64,000 bases of DNA from Candidatus Aenigmatarchaeota archaeon. Its GTDB lineage: Archaea; Aenigmatarchaeota; Aenigmatarchaeia; QMZP01. Shown one piece after another: positions 7,906 through 16,149 of the stretch. The notes under the pieces were generated by a model. It ran no database searches, had not been told where the DNA came from, and saw only the letters and a program-made list of their open reading frames with translations. The stretch covers positions 1 through 64,000 of the forward strand of contig JACPNN010000013.1 in NCBI GenBank assembly GCA_016185435.1. The letters run 5' to 3'. Position numbers and translations under genes: made by a program. The stretch's first letter is position 1. Every line of letters starts with the position of its first letter.

Positions 7906-9153
7906 TCAGCTCATGTATCCGCTCTCCTGCTGGTGCCTTAAGAGGGCTTCCCTGCACATTCTGGAGAATTCATCCATGCTTTCTTTTGACGCCACAGAAT
8001 CCAGCTTTTCCCTTCTCATAGCCAGAAATTCAGCGTGGTCAGGCATTATCACATTATCCAGTGCCCTCTCTCTGACGCCATTACGCTCTTTAACCTCCGC
8101 AAACCCCAGCGCATAAAGCCATCTCTCCATATATCTTTCATAGAATTTCCTGCCGCTTTCAGTAAGCTCCAGTTCTGAAAATTCCTCCCGGGTTCGGCCT
8201 TCCTCAACCTTGATCATGTTTGCCTTTCTTAGTATGGGGAGAATTGAACCAACAGTACTTTTATTGATTCCTGTGATTTCAGATACCCCCCTTGCGCTTA
8301 AAGGCTTCTTCCTGTCTCTCAGGCATGACATTACATTTTCAGCATACATTTTATAAATTGCCAAACTTTCTTTTTCATAGTCTCCCATAAGCCTCCTGAC
8401 CCTTCTAGGATCAAGAGGGCTTCCCTCTGCTTTTGGTACGACTTTCATCTCATCTTCAGGGTGCTTGGCCTCATAATGGACAAGGCCTGTCTCTGCGAGT
8501 CTCGGCAGATTATGATTTACCAAAGATTTACTCAATTCTCTGTACTCTCTGCTCTTTCTTCTAAATCTGCCAGCATCAAACTCGTAATAATCGTCAATAA
8601 TGTCCATGAGCCTGACTGTTTGTCCTTCTACTGTATTTTCATGCAGCCATGCAAGAATCATAAGGGTTGTGAGAGGCGCATATCTTTTTCCCGAAGAGTG
8701 TGCGGCACCAAAAATTTTATAAGCAGAGCTTTTAGTCAAGCCAGATGATGATTCCTCAAGGCACAGGAAGGCTGTGGCATCTCCCAGTAAAGCTCCTAAA
8801 GGCGTTTTCCTGTATCCATTGACTTTTCTCTCGGCAAGGCCTGTTTTCTTTTTTACCCTTGCCTTTTCAGCCAGCGGGATTGTGAGCTGCAGGATTGCAT
8901 AATCGAAATAATCGCTAACAAGTTTGTCTCCTAATACTCTCAGATAATCTTCAAGCAGGATTCCAAGAACATTGTTGACCTTTTCTGCAATATAGTGCGG
9001 AGACTCTCCACCGAGAGGTGTTTCCAGCAAAGTCAGGGCCTTCCTCGGATTGTTTCCGCATGCCCTTAACAGGGAACCTGAATACTCCCCAAAAGTCTTT
9101 GGCTCGATTATCCTGTCCCATGAATAGCCTTCAATCTGGCAGGTTGGAATCAT
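7906..9153 (-). CDS. Multi-winged-helix protein, copy A of a tandem pair
   Basis: A 415-residue protein that I do not recognise as a named family. The C-terminal third holds a clear winged-helix motif, KPLSARGVSEITGINKST followed by VGSILPILRKANMIKVEEGR. The middle has a second helix-turn-wing-like segment around YAPLTTLMILAWLHENTVEG to LPRLAETGLVHY. The N-terminal part (YIAEKVNNVLGILLEDYL) may be a third. This suggests a DNA-binding regulator. The ATG at 9153 lies 27 bases after TATAAATTTA (9171-9180), so the mRNA is probably leaderless. Its 3' end converges on the caspase-like gene. The nearly intact paralogue lies directly upstream. Confidence 0.72.
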   Translation of the reverse strand: MIPTCQIEGYSWDRIIEPKTFGEYSGSLLRACGNNPRKALTLLETPLGGESPHYIAEKVNNVLGILLEDYLRVLGDKLVSDYFDYAILQLTIPLAEKARVKKKTGLAERKVNGYRKTPLGALLGDATAFLCLEESSSGLTKSSAYKIFGAAHSSGKRYAPLTTLMILAWLHENTVEGQTVRLMDIIDDYYEFDAGRFRRKSREYRELSKSLVNHNLPRLAETGLVHYEAKHPEDEMKVVPKAEGSPLDPRRVRRLMGDYEKESLAIYKMYAENVMSCLRDRKKPLSARGVSEITGINKSTVGSILPILRKANMIKVEEGRTREEFSELELTESGRKFYERYMERWLYALGFAEVKERNGVRERALDNVIMPDHAEFLAMRREKLDSVASKESMDEFSRMCREALLRHQQESGYMS

Positions 9154-9193
9154 AATTACTCTGTGATAGTTAAATTTATAAATATTCTCAGAA

Positions 9194-9246
9194 TTGTGTC
9201 CTCGGCGGAAAGGAAAGGCTACGCTCATATTAGGGGTGCGACATAA
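9194..9246 (+). pseudogene. 3'-end remnant of the caspase-like gene
   Basis: This segment repeats the last 53 bases of the caspase-like gene with one substitution, encoding VSSAERKGYAHIRGAT and a stop (Ala replaces Thr). No start or catalytic part is present. It is the left edge of duplication unit B and marks the duplication junction, which sits in the shared word TTGTGTCCTCGG. Confidence 0.85.
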
Positions 9247-9293
9247 TATTATGAGGGAAATGACGGCAGAAAGCAATATAGACGCCTACAGAA

Positions 9294-10541
9294 TCAGCTC
9301 ATGTATCCGCTCTCCTGCTGGTGCCTTGAGAAGGCTTCCCTGCACATTCTGGAGAATTCATCCATGCTTTCTTTTGACGCCACAGAATCCAGCTTTTCCC
9401 TTCTCATGCCCAGAAATTCAGCGTGGTCAGGCGTTATAACATTATCCAGTGCCCTTTCCCTGACGCCATTACGTCCCTTTGCCTCTTCAAAACCCAGAGC
9501 ATAAAGCCATCTTTTCATGTATCTTTTATAGAACTCCCTGCCGTTTTCAGTAAGCTCCAGTTCGGAATATTCCTCCAGGGTTCGGCCTTCCACAACCTTG
9601 ATCATGTTTACCTTTCTTAGCATGGTGAGAACTCCACGAACAAAACTTTTATTGATCCCTGTTCTCTCAAATGTCTCGGCTGCGCTTAAAGGCTTCTTCC
9701 TGTCTCTCAGGCATGACATTACATTTTCAGCATACATTTTATAAATTGCCAAAGTTCCTTTTCCATACTCTCCCATAAGCCTCCTGACCCTTCCGGGATC
9801 AAGAGGGCTTCCCTCTGCTTTTGGTGCGACTTTCATCTCATCTTTACTATGCTTGGATTTATAACTGACAAGACCTGTCTCTGCGAGCCTCGGCAGATTA
9901 CAATTTGACAAAGATTCACTCAATTCATTGTACTCTCTGCTATCTCTTCCAAACCTGTCAACATCAAACTCGTAATAATCGTCAACAAAGTCCATGAGCC
10001 TGATTGTTTGTCCTTCTTTTGTTTTTTCATGCAGCCAAACAAGAATCATAAGGGTTGTGAGAGGCGCATATCTTTTTCCCCGAGAGTTCGCGACACCAAA
10101 AATCTTATAGGCAGAGCTTTTAGTCAGGCCAGATGATGATTCCTCAAGGCACAGGAAGGCTGTGGCATCTCCCAGTAAAGCTCCTAAAGGCGTTTTCCTG
10201 TATCCTTGGACTTCTCTTTCTGCCAGGCCTGTTCTCTTTTTTATCCTTGCCTTTTCAGCCAATGGCAATGTAAGCTGAAGTATTGCATTATCGAAATAAC
10301 TGATAACCGTATCACCTCCTAACCCTCTCAGATAGTCCTCAGGCAGGATTCCAAGAACATTGTTGACCTTTTCTGCAATATAGCGCGGAGACTCTCCTCC
10401 GAGAGGTGTTTCCAGCAAAACCAATGCCTTCCTCGGATTGTTTCCGCATGCCCTTAACAGGGAACCTGAATACTCCCCAAAAGGCTTTGGCTCGATTATC
10501 CTGTCCCATGAATAGCTTTTTATCTGATCTGAATGAATCAT
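9294..10541 (-). CDS. Multi-winged-helix protein, copy B of a tandem pair
   Basis: A 415-residue paralogue of the gene at 7906-9153, identical in length and alignable end to end, with most residues the same by eye. The C-terminal winged helix has changed at the recognition region: AAETFERTGINKSFVRGVLTMLRK here versus ARGVSEITGINKSTVGSILPILRK in copy A. The two proteins could therefore have different DNA targets. ATG 10541 is preceded by the same TATAAATTTA box (10559-10568) as copy A; a GTG six bases upstream is in frame. This promoter region is shared with the divergent DUF202 gene. Function is inferred only from the HTH. Confidence 0.72.
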   Translation of the reverse strand: MIHSDQIKSYSWDRIIEPKPFGEYSGSLLRACGNNPRKALVLLETPLGGESPRYIAEKVNNVLGILPEDYLRGLGGDTVISYFDNAILQLTLPLAEKARIKKRTGLAEREVQGYRKTPLGALLGDATAFLCLEESSSGLTKSSAYKIFGVANSRGKRYAPLTTLMILVWLHEKTKEGQTIRLMDFVDDYYEFDVDRFGRDSREYNELSESLSNCNLPRLAETGLVSYKSKHSKDEMKVAPKAEGSPLDPGRVRRLMGEYGKGTLAIYKMYAENVMSCLRDRKKPLSAAETFERTGINKSFVRGVLTMLRKVNMIKVVEGRTLEEYSELELTENGREFYKRYMKRWLYALGFEEAKGRNGVRERALDNVITPDHAEFLGMRREKLDSVASKESMDEFSRMCREAFSRHQQESGYMS

Positions 10542-10576
10542 AATCACTTTATAATAGTTAAATTTATAAAATATAC

Positions 10577-10879
10577 TTGCCCAAAAAGTTCTCAGAGGGG
10601 GGGGAGGCCAGGCTTCTCCTGGTCTATGAGCAGACCATACTTTCCAAGGAAAGGACTGCCCTCAGCTTCATGCAGATAGGGCTGGTGTTTGTCGGCCTCG
10701 GGCTTGGCCTGATTGCTGTTTACCTGCAGAACCACATAATCGGCCTCGCAATAGGCTTCTTCCTTATAATAGTCGGCTGGCTCGAGATGATGGAATCGCA
10801 TGCCAAGCTGAAGAAATACGGCAGCTTGTTGGATGAGGTGAAGGCGAAGCTGAGGAAGATAGGGGTGGAGGTCGCTTAG
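10577..10879 (+). CDS. DUF202-family small membrane protein
   Basis: A 100-residue protein. It carries the DUF202 signature ILSKERTALSFMQIGL (family 'L..ERT.LA..R..L') followed by two hydrophobic segments, about residues 32-52 and 56-72, and a charged C-terminal tail. DUF202 proteins such as YidH are small inner-membrane proteins of unknown role. The start is a TTG at 10577; it is the first start in frame after the TATA-like TTTATAAA at 10563. It sits immediately to the right of duplication unit B and may have gained a shared divergent promoter. Confidence 0.75.
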   Translation: MPKKFSEGGEARLLLVYEQTILSKERTALSFMQIGLVFVGLGLGLIAVYLQNHIIGLAIGFFLIIVGWLEMMESHAKLKKYGSLLDEVKAKLRKIGVEVA

Positions 10880-10899
10880 AAGCCACTGATTCGGCTTTT

Positions 10900-11865
10900 C
10901 TAATCGGAAATGCCATGCTGTAGGCCATGCCTTATAAGCAGGTTAAGGAATTTTTTTCCTACAGATCTGTCGAGCTGTTTGGTCACCTCTTCCCTTATCA
11001 TTTTCAATCTGTAGGCCTTGCTCAGTTCTTCCTCTTCCCTGAAAATCAGTTTCGTATCTTTCTTTGCTTCTTCAAAGCAAGTGCCTGCGGCAATGAATCC
11101 GGTAGCATAATCCACTGTTTCAATGCAGCTCAGGGCAAGATATTCACAGTATTTTCGTACTCCAAGCAGCCAGCCGTTTACGCCATAGGATCTTGATCCT
11201 ATCTGGGTGCTGACGGAGCCAGGACCCTGCAGGTTCCATGGATCGAAATCAATCACTGTTTCCCTCTTTCTGTCCTTTTCCAGGGTCTCCTCATAGGCCT
11301 TTTCAAAGCGCCTGGCCGAATCGGATATTGTGGCAGCTATATTTTCAAGAGAGGCAGGCGAAGTTATGAGCAGGTCTTCATCCAGCCTTTCCGCAGCCGC
11401 CCTATATCCCAGACCGCTGAAAAAAGTCGTTGTGGTAGGATCTTCGTCATCCTTTATCTTCTCCCTGAACCATGCTGCGATGATGCCGCCCATATAAGGC
11501 CGTGACACCTCTTTGCTCAGCTCATCGTTATAGATAACTCTTCTTTGCGGCAACCATGACACGCCCAGATCAAGACCCCTGCTTCCGACAAATTTCTCTT
11601 TCCCTAACGCATATTCTATCCTGGGATCATAGATGATCTCATCCCTTCTCACATCCGGCTTGAGGCCGGGCTTTATGCTGTCATATCCCAGCCTTCCTGC
11701 CATGTGTTTTATTCTGTTCCATAGGCGGTATTTTTCCGAAGAAACAGGCTTGGGGAGCCTGATTCCCAGATTCCTGTAATCCAAATGAAACCAGTCGCCC
11801 ATTATGCCTGCAAGTTCGATTACATCTCCCTCCAGATCCTTTCGTGTCCTTATTTTTTCTGCCAT
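10900..11865 (-). CDS. Hypothetical protein, unknown family
   Basis: A 321-residue soluble protein. I see no signal peptide, membrane segment or familiar catalytic motif. It is rich in charged residues and has an alpha-helical pattern at the C-terminus (FREEEELSKAYRLKMIREEV). A central stretch reads GYRAAAERLDEDLLITSPAS. The ATG at 11865 has an A/T-rich promoter-like sequence (TTATTATG) about 30 bases upstream. It converges on the DUF202 gene with a 20-base gap. Codon use resembles the neighbours, so it seems resident. No function proposed. Confidence 0.65.
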   Translation of the reverse strand: MAEKIRTRKDLEGDVIELAGIMGDWFHLDYRNLGIRLPKPVSSEKYRLWNRIKHMAGRLGYDSIKPGLKPDVRRDEIIYDPRIEYALGKEKFVGSRGLDLGVSWLPQRRVIYNDELSKEVSRPYMGGIIAAWFREKIKDDEDPTTTTFFSGLGYRAAAERLDEDLLITSPASLENIAATISDSARRFEKAYEETLEKDRKRETVIDFDPWNLQGPGSVSTQIGSRSYGVNGWLLGVRKYCEYLALSCIETVDYATGFIAAGTCFEEAKKDTKLIFREEEELSKAYRLKMIREEVTKQLDRSVGKKFLNLLIRHGLQHGISD

Positions 11866-11967
11866 AATCAGCTGTGATTACATGTCGCATCTCATAATAA
11901 TCTGATACTGCTAGAAATAAAAATCCGCAATCCGCATATTTATAAATCTCGCATCTCATATTAGACT

Positions 11968-12930
11968 ATGGCCTTTGTCCGATGGGGATATCTGCTTGCA
12001 GGCATTTTCTTGCTTCTCCTTTCCCAGGCAGTCTTTTCAGCCGACACCGGCGATTTCCAGAAGAAAATATCCCTTTCCCTTGAGCCCGGCCAGAGGTACA
12101 GCTTCCCGCTGGCCCTCAAGAACATAACCGAGATCACTTCGGTAACAGCTTCCGGCGATGCCTCATCATGGTTTGCCTTCGGAGGCAACCTTGAGCCGGC
12201 ATACAGGATAACAAACCTCGTCGACCAGAGCGTTGAAGTGATAATCATAGTGCCCAATTCGGCCGAGGTAAGGGACTATTCCGCCCAGATAAAGGGCAAC
12301 GACAAGATACTTTCCACAGTCGAGATAAAGGTGGTTCAGCCCCTGAGCAAGAGGGTGCTGACAATTTCAGATTCAATAACTGACATAAATGTGAAGCTCC
12401 AGCAGCTCCAGAGCATACAGGACAGGCAGACGAAGCTGGACAACAAGCTCAGCGAAGTCATCATAAGGCAGGACAAGATGGAAAGCACGGCAGGCGACAG
12501 CTTTGCCGACCTGAAGAAGAAGGCGCTGGAGCAGGAATCGTACAACAAGAATCTCAAGGCCCTTGAGCAGAATTTCAATGAGGAAAAGGGCAGGCTTGAG
12601 GCTGCTGTAACTTCCCTTGAAAGCGAAAAGGCAAAGCTTGCCGACGAGAAGAGGCGGCTTGAAAAGGTGACGGGAAGCTATCTGCTCGGCTCTTCCCCTG
12701 CCGGAATATTGGCGTCTTTCCTGATAGGCATTCTCATAGGCCTTGCCCTTGTCAAGGGCGTCAGGATGCCGAATCTGGCCCTGCCAAGGATTCCAAAGGC
12801 CGAGCCACCCCAAAAGGAGCCGGCGGTCAGCTTCAGGCCCGAGCCGGTGAAACTTGTCCCGGGCCATGAAAGGGAAGGCATGGAGAGGCTGAGGCAGTTC
12901 AAGTACGATTTCAGGCCGAGGAGATGGTGA
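11968..12930 (+). CDS. Secreted, membrane-anchored protein with extracellular coiled coil
   Basis: A 320-residue protein. Residues 1-25 are a signal peptide (LLAGIFLLLLSQAVFSA). Residues 30-115 look like a beta-sandwich domain. Residues 125-235 form a long heptad-rich coiled coil (DINVKLQQLQSIQDRQTKLD and later EEKGRLEAAVTSLESEKAKL). A membrane segment at about 243-263 (GILASFLIGILIGLALVKGV) is followed by a proline-rich cytoplasmic tail ending FRPRRW. A TATA box (11937-11948) lies about 25 bases before the ATG. The layout suggests a surface stalk or envelope protein. No enzyme motif is seen. Confidence 0.75.
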   Translation: MAFVRWGYLLAGIFLLLLSQAVFSADTGDFQKKISLSLEPGQRYSFPLALKNITEITSVTASGDASSWFAFGGNLEPAYRITNLVDQSVEVIIIVPNSAEVRDYSAQIKGNDKILSTVEIKVVQPLSKRVLTISDSITDINVKLQQLQSIQDRQTKLDNKLSEVIIRQDKMESTAGDSFADLKKKALEQESYNKNLKALEQNFNEEKGRLEAAVTSLESEKAKLADEKRRLEKVTGSYLLGSSPAGILASFLIGILIGLALVKGVRMPNLALPRIPKAEPPQKEPAVSFRPEPVKLVPGHEREGMERLRQFKYDFRPRRW

Positions 12931-13036
12931 ATTATCGGGCACGCAAAGCAGATAGCAGTGCACATACATTACTGTGGTAATTGTCTTGTTAAACTGATAT
13001 AAATCTTGTGAGGAAGGAAATTCATAGGCAGATTTT

Positions 13037-13363
13037 ATGTTTTATCCAGTATCTCCAAGGATCGTTCAGACAGGTGATTCCGCCACTTCCAGGAAAAATT
13101 CAGCACAGGTTCAGGGCGGTCATACATCAATCAATGATATTTTGACAGGCTATTTCTGGAGCCTCATGGAAACCTTTGATGTGCCCATTGATGCAAGCAA
13201 GCCATTTCCTGATGTTAAGGGAAAATTGACGAACACAATCAGACTGAAATATGGAGAAGAGTTATGGAAAAAGGCATCAAAAGTTCTTGATGAGAATCCC
13301 AGAATCCTCATTCTCCAAAGCTTAAAAGGTTTACTGCCAATAGAAAGGCATGAATCGCCCTGA
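13037..13363 (+). CDS. Hypothetical 108-residue protein
   Basis: A small soluble protein of unknown function with a mixed alpha/beta look: DILTGYFWSLMETFDVPIDA near the middle and LWKKASKVLDENPRILILQS near the end. It has no signal peptide or cysteines. A TATA box (about 12998-13006, GATATAAATC) lies upstream. The 3' end overlaps the M20 peptidase gene by 14 bases, so the two are probably one transcript and translationally linked. No family recognised. Confidence 0.55.
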   Translation: MFYPVSPRIVQTGDSATSRKNSAQVQGGHTSINDILTGYFWSLMETFDVPIDASKPFPDVKGKLTNTIRLKYGEELWKKASKVLDENPRILILQSLKGLLPIERHESP

Positions 13364-14741
13364 AATTGCAGATTTGTTTGCCAAAGAGACCGTTGACGGA
13401 AGGTTCAGAAGCCAGTTGCATGATCTTGTTGGAATTCCGACAATAAGTTCGCAGCCCGAAAGAGGAGATGATATCAGGAAAGGGGCAGGCCTTGTTCAGA
13501 AGTACCTGGAAGATATCGGGGCCGAAACAAAGCTGATAGTGACTCCGGGCAGTCCCCTTGTCTTCGGAAAGATAGAAGGTTCGGTCGGAAGCCCTACCAT
13601 TGGCTTTTACGGCCACTACGATGTGCAGCCGGCTGCTATGGAGGACGGCTGGAATACTGATCCTTTCAGTATGGTGGAAAAGGACGAGGTTTTCTATGGA
13701 AGAGGGACTGCAGACCAAAAGGGACCGCTCCTGTCCTCAATGGAGGGGGTCAGGCTGGCGCTCAAAGAAGGCCTTGATCTCAATTACATCTTCCTTGCAG
13801 AGGGCGAGGAGGAAATGGGCAGCAGGAACTTCAGGGACGCTATTGACATTGTGGCGGGACGCTTTAAGGCTGATGCCGTCGTCGTGCCGGATGTCGGCTG
13901 GCTCACTGAAAGCATGCCTGCGGTCATGTATGGCCTGAGAGGCCTTGTGTATATGCACTGGACGTACAGGACTGCGGAAAGGGACGGCCATTCCGGACAT
14001 CTCGGAGGTGTCGCAGACAACCCCCTTGATGAGCTTATGAGGTTGCGTCAACTGTGCAGCTATTCTGAAACTGGAATCTTCAAGATTCATGAGATGTATG
14101 ATGATATCCGGGAACCAACAGAAGAAGAACTTACGGAATGGAAATCCCTTCCCATTGATCCTGAAACATACAGGAGGGAGCATGGATTGCGGCGGATGAC
14201 TACCCCGCGGATGATTACCAGCGATAAGCTAAAGATGCTGCAAAATGTCTGGGCTTATCCTGCCATGGATTCCCACGGGCTGGCCGGGGGCTACAATGTG
14301 AGGGATGGAAAGAAAACTGTCATGCCGGCCTATGGCCAGTTGCTTGTGAGCATCCGCATAGTTCCTGACCAAGATCCTCGGAAGGTTTTCAAAGAGGTGA
14401 AATCTTTTATTGAAGGGAAGAACCCCCATGTGGATGTAAAGGCAGCAGCCCTTGCCCGGCCTTATTTGGGAGACTTCAGGGGGCCGCATACCATGGCCAT
14501 GGTTGATGCAATGGAGGAAGGTTTTGGAATCAGGCCTGTGAGGATACGCGGCGGCGGAACTATAGGGGCTGTAGCCGACATGGTGGATGTCTTTGGTAAT
14601 ATTCCCATAGTCATGCCCGGTGTTGAAAAGCCGAGCTATGCTATCCATGGCCCGAATGAGCATTACGGCAAGGATATGGCACGCGGCGTGATAAAATCTG
14701 TCTTCGGCTACCTGGACAGGGTTTCCCGAATGGGAAAATAA
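13350..14741 (+). CDS. M20-family metallopeptidase (dipeptidase-like)
   Basis: A 463-residue zinc peptidase. Metal and catalytic motifs are all present in order: GFYGHYDVQPA (metal His and catalytic Asp), YGRGTADQKGP (bridging Asp), AEGEEEMGS (catalytic Glu and metal Glu), VVPDVGWL (metal Asp) and the C-terminal histidine in SYAIHGPNEHYG. The central dimerisation domain (about 190-310) includes RDGHSGHLGG. This matches the ArgE/DapE/carnosinase group of dipeptidases and deacylases, and the DVQP form points to a dipeptidase. It probably acts in peptide breakdown together with the leucyl aminopeptidase in this window. Length is normal. Confidence 0.9.
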   Translation: MNRPEIADLFAKETVDGRFRSQLHDLVGIPTISSQPERGDDIRKGAGLVQKYLEDIGAETKLIVTPGSPLVFGKIEGSVGSPTIGFYGHYDVQPAAMEDGWNTDPFSMVEKDEVFYGRGTADQKGPLLSSMEGVRLALKEGLDLNYIFLAEGEEEMGSRNFRDAIDIVAGRFKADAVVVPDVGWLTESMPAVMYGLRGLVYMHWTYRTAERDGHSGHLGGVADNPLDELMRLRQLCSYSETGIFKIHEMYDDIREPTEEELTEWKSLPIDPETYRREHGLRRMTTPRMITSDKLKMLQNVWAYPAMDSHGLAGGYNVRDGKKTVMPAYGQLLVSIRIVPDQDPRKVFKEVKSFIEGKNPHVDVKAAALARPYLGDFRGPHTMAMVDAMEEGFGIRPVRIRGGGTIGAVADMVDVFGNIPIVMPGVEKPSYAIHGPNEHYGKDMARGVIKSVFGYLDRVSRMGK

Positions 14742-14819
14742 AAATTGCAGCGGCAATATGCAAATCTGCTTGTTTTGGAGTGCATGCCGCTGACGTGATG
14801 AATATCCGTCCGCAGTTTC

Positions 14820-15509
14820 TTAGTAATCATCTGGAAATAGCTGCGAAGGCAAGTGATTCAGCCCGCTTTTGTCCGGCTGTCTTTCAATCCTGTACTCAGG
14901 GATGTCTTCATACCCGGATAATCTCTTCCAGCCCACAATCCTGAATTCTTCTGTGCCGGGAGCCAGCACACCCTTCCTTACGAACTTCTGCCTGAACCGG
15001 TTAACGGTTCTCCATGTCGTGCCGCTGAGTTCAGCCAGGTCAGCGCTGCTGACAGGCAGGATTATGCCCTTCCGGGTCCTGATGCCGATTTTTTTCGCCA
15101 TGTGCTTCATTACCATGGCAATAAACGGATAGACGCTACGGCCACTGTATGACCTCTCTGCAATCATGTAATAAGCTTTCTGGGCCTGAAATGCAAGATA
15201 ACCATGAAAAGCGAGCTTATCTTCCGGATTCTGCTCAAAATAGTGCATCAGCTCGGCCTTGTCCGTCACCATGATAGCAGAATCGACAATAGCCTTCGTT
15301 TCTGAACGCCTTTTGGGAATGTAGAGGCATCCTTCCCCGAAAATCTCTCCTCTGCCATGCAGCAGGGCAAAGCAGTTGCCGCTTAAGGAAGGGTATCTTT
15401 CCATCACCGCCCCTTTGTCCACCCTGTATACCCTGTGAGCCTTATCACTGACGGAGTATAGAACCTCCTTCCTTTTCAGCCTGAACCTTTTCCATATGCT
15501 TTCCGGCAT
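14820..15509 (-). CDS. CRP/FNR-family transcriptional regulator
   Basis: A 229-residue regulator. The first 130 residues form a cyclic-nucleotide-binding-type jelly roll (CFALLHGRGEIFGEGCLYIP, ETKAIVDSAIMVTDKAELM). The end holds a Crp helix-turn-helix, LPVSSADLAELSGTTWRTVNRFRQKFVRKG. No cysteine cluster for an Fe-S centre is seen, so an FNR-like oxygen sensor is unlikely. The start at 15509 (MPESIWKRFRLKRK) is preferred; the longer reading to 15557 would overlap the end of the upstream gene once its frameshift is repaired. Targets unknown. Confidence 0.82.
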   Translation of the reverse strand: MPESIWKRFRLKRKEVLYSVSDKAHRVYRVDKGAVMERYPSLSGNCFALLHGRGEIFGEGCLYIPKRRSETKAIVDSAIMVTDKAELMHYFEQNPEDKLAFHGYLAFQAQKAYYMIAERSYSGRSVYPFIAMVMKHMAKKIGIRTRKGIILPVSSADLAELSGTTWRTVNRFRQKFVRKGVLAPGTEEFRIVGWKRLSGYEDIPEYRIERQPDKSGLNHLPSQLFPDDY

Positions 15510-15528
15510 AGTTTTCGATCCATTATTT

Positions 15529-16108
15529 TCACGAATTCTTCCCCCTGAGGGGCACAAACGACATATTTCTGTATCTCCCCGTTTCCGCTATTTCGCTGCC
15601 TCTGCGCCTGTATTTTATCAGCGGGCCCTCGGCCTGGGGGGCCAGCATTATCCCGCCTTCAGCCAGCTGCCGGCCGACAATGAATGTCCCAGGGATAGCT
15701 TTGCAGGCCGCTCATGACATATTCCGGCAGAAAACAGATCGGAGTCACGCCTCTGTTGAACCTGAACAGCCTGCCTTCCCTCAAAGCCGGATATCTCTGA
15801 ACAGTTCCCTGAACGTGTCTAAAGGCATTGGGATGGACAATGAGGGAAGCATTTTTCCTTGCTCGGATTTCAAACCATGGCAATCGGATGTCGATATTGT
15901 CTGCATTGTCTATGCCCAAATATTCAAGGACGCACCTTACACTCAAGTAATCATCCTCCTTTATCTGAGAATCATCAGGGACTGCTATTTCCGCTCCGTT
16001 CTGCTGGTTGTAGTTGTCTATAGTTTCCTGAATCTCTCTTTTCTCGTTTCCGATGAGGAGAGCTTCAGACACCGGAACACGATACCTGAAATATCTTATT
16101 TCCGCCAT
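15529..16108 (-). CDS. Hypothetical protein interrupted by an apparent +1 frameshift
   Basis: The first frame runs from ATG 16108 to a stop at 15659 (149 residues). A second frame is open from 15711 down to a stop at 15529 and reads naturally as protein: IPGTFIVGRQLAEGG, then MLAPQAEGPLIKYRRRG, ending SFVPLRGKNS. Skipping one base between about 15700 and 15711 joins '...PEYVMSGLQ' to 'AIPGTFIVGRQ' and gives a protein of about 190 residues. The repaired stop fits exactly in front of the CRP-like gene. Family unknown. The break may be a sequencing error or a recent mutation. Confidence 0.6.
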
Positions 16109-16149
16109 ACCTCACAATTTAAGGGCCAAATTATATAAACAGAACATCC

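Larger units (their letters stand above)
7806..10570. repeat. Tandem duplication of a 1,388-bp unit
   Basis: Unit A covers 7806-9193 and unit B covers 9194 to about 10570. Each contains the last ~53 bases of the caspase-like gene, the convergent gap and one complete wHTH gene with its promoter. Offsets are constant: the protease stop recurs at 7858 and 9246, and the wHTH stops at 7906 and 9294, both 1,388 apart. The left 200 bases of the units are nearly identical, whereas the middle of the genes has diverged clearly. The left side may have been homogenised by gene conversion. Confidence 0.9.

Noticed and set aside
7862..8021. Plus-strand frame starting ATGAGGGAAATGACG after the caspase-like gene (and its copy at 9250)
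   Set aside because: Beyond the first ~15 codons it is antisense to the wHTH genes, and both copies arise from the duplication. No start signal supports it.
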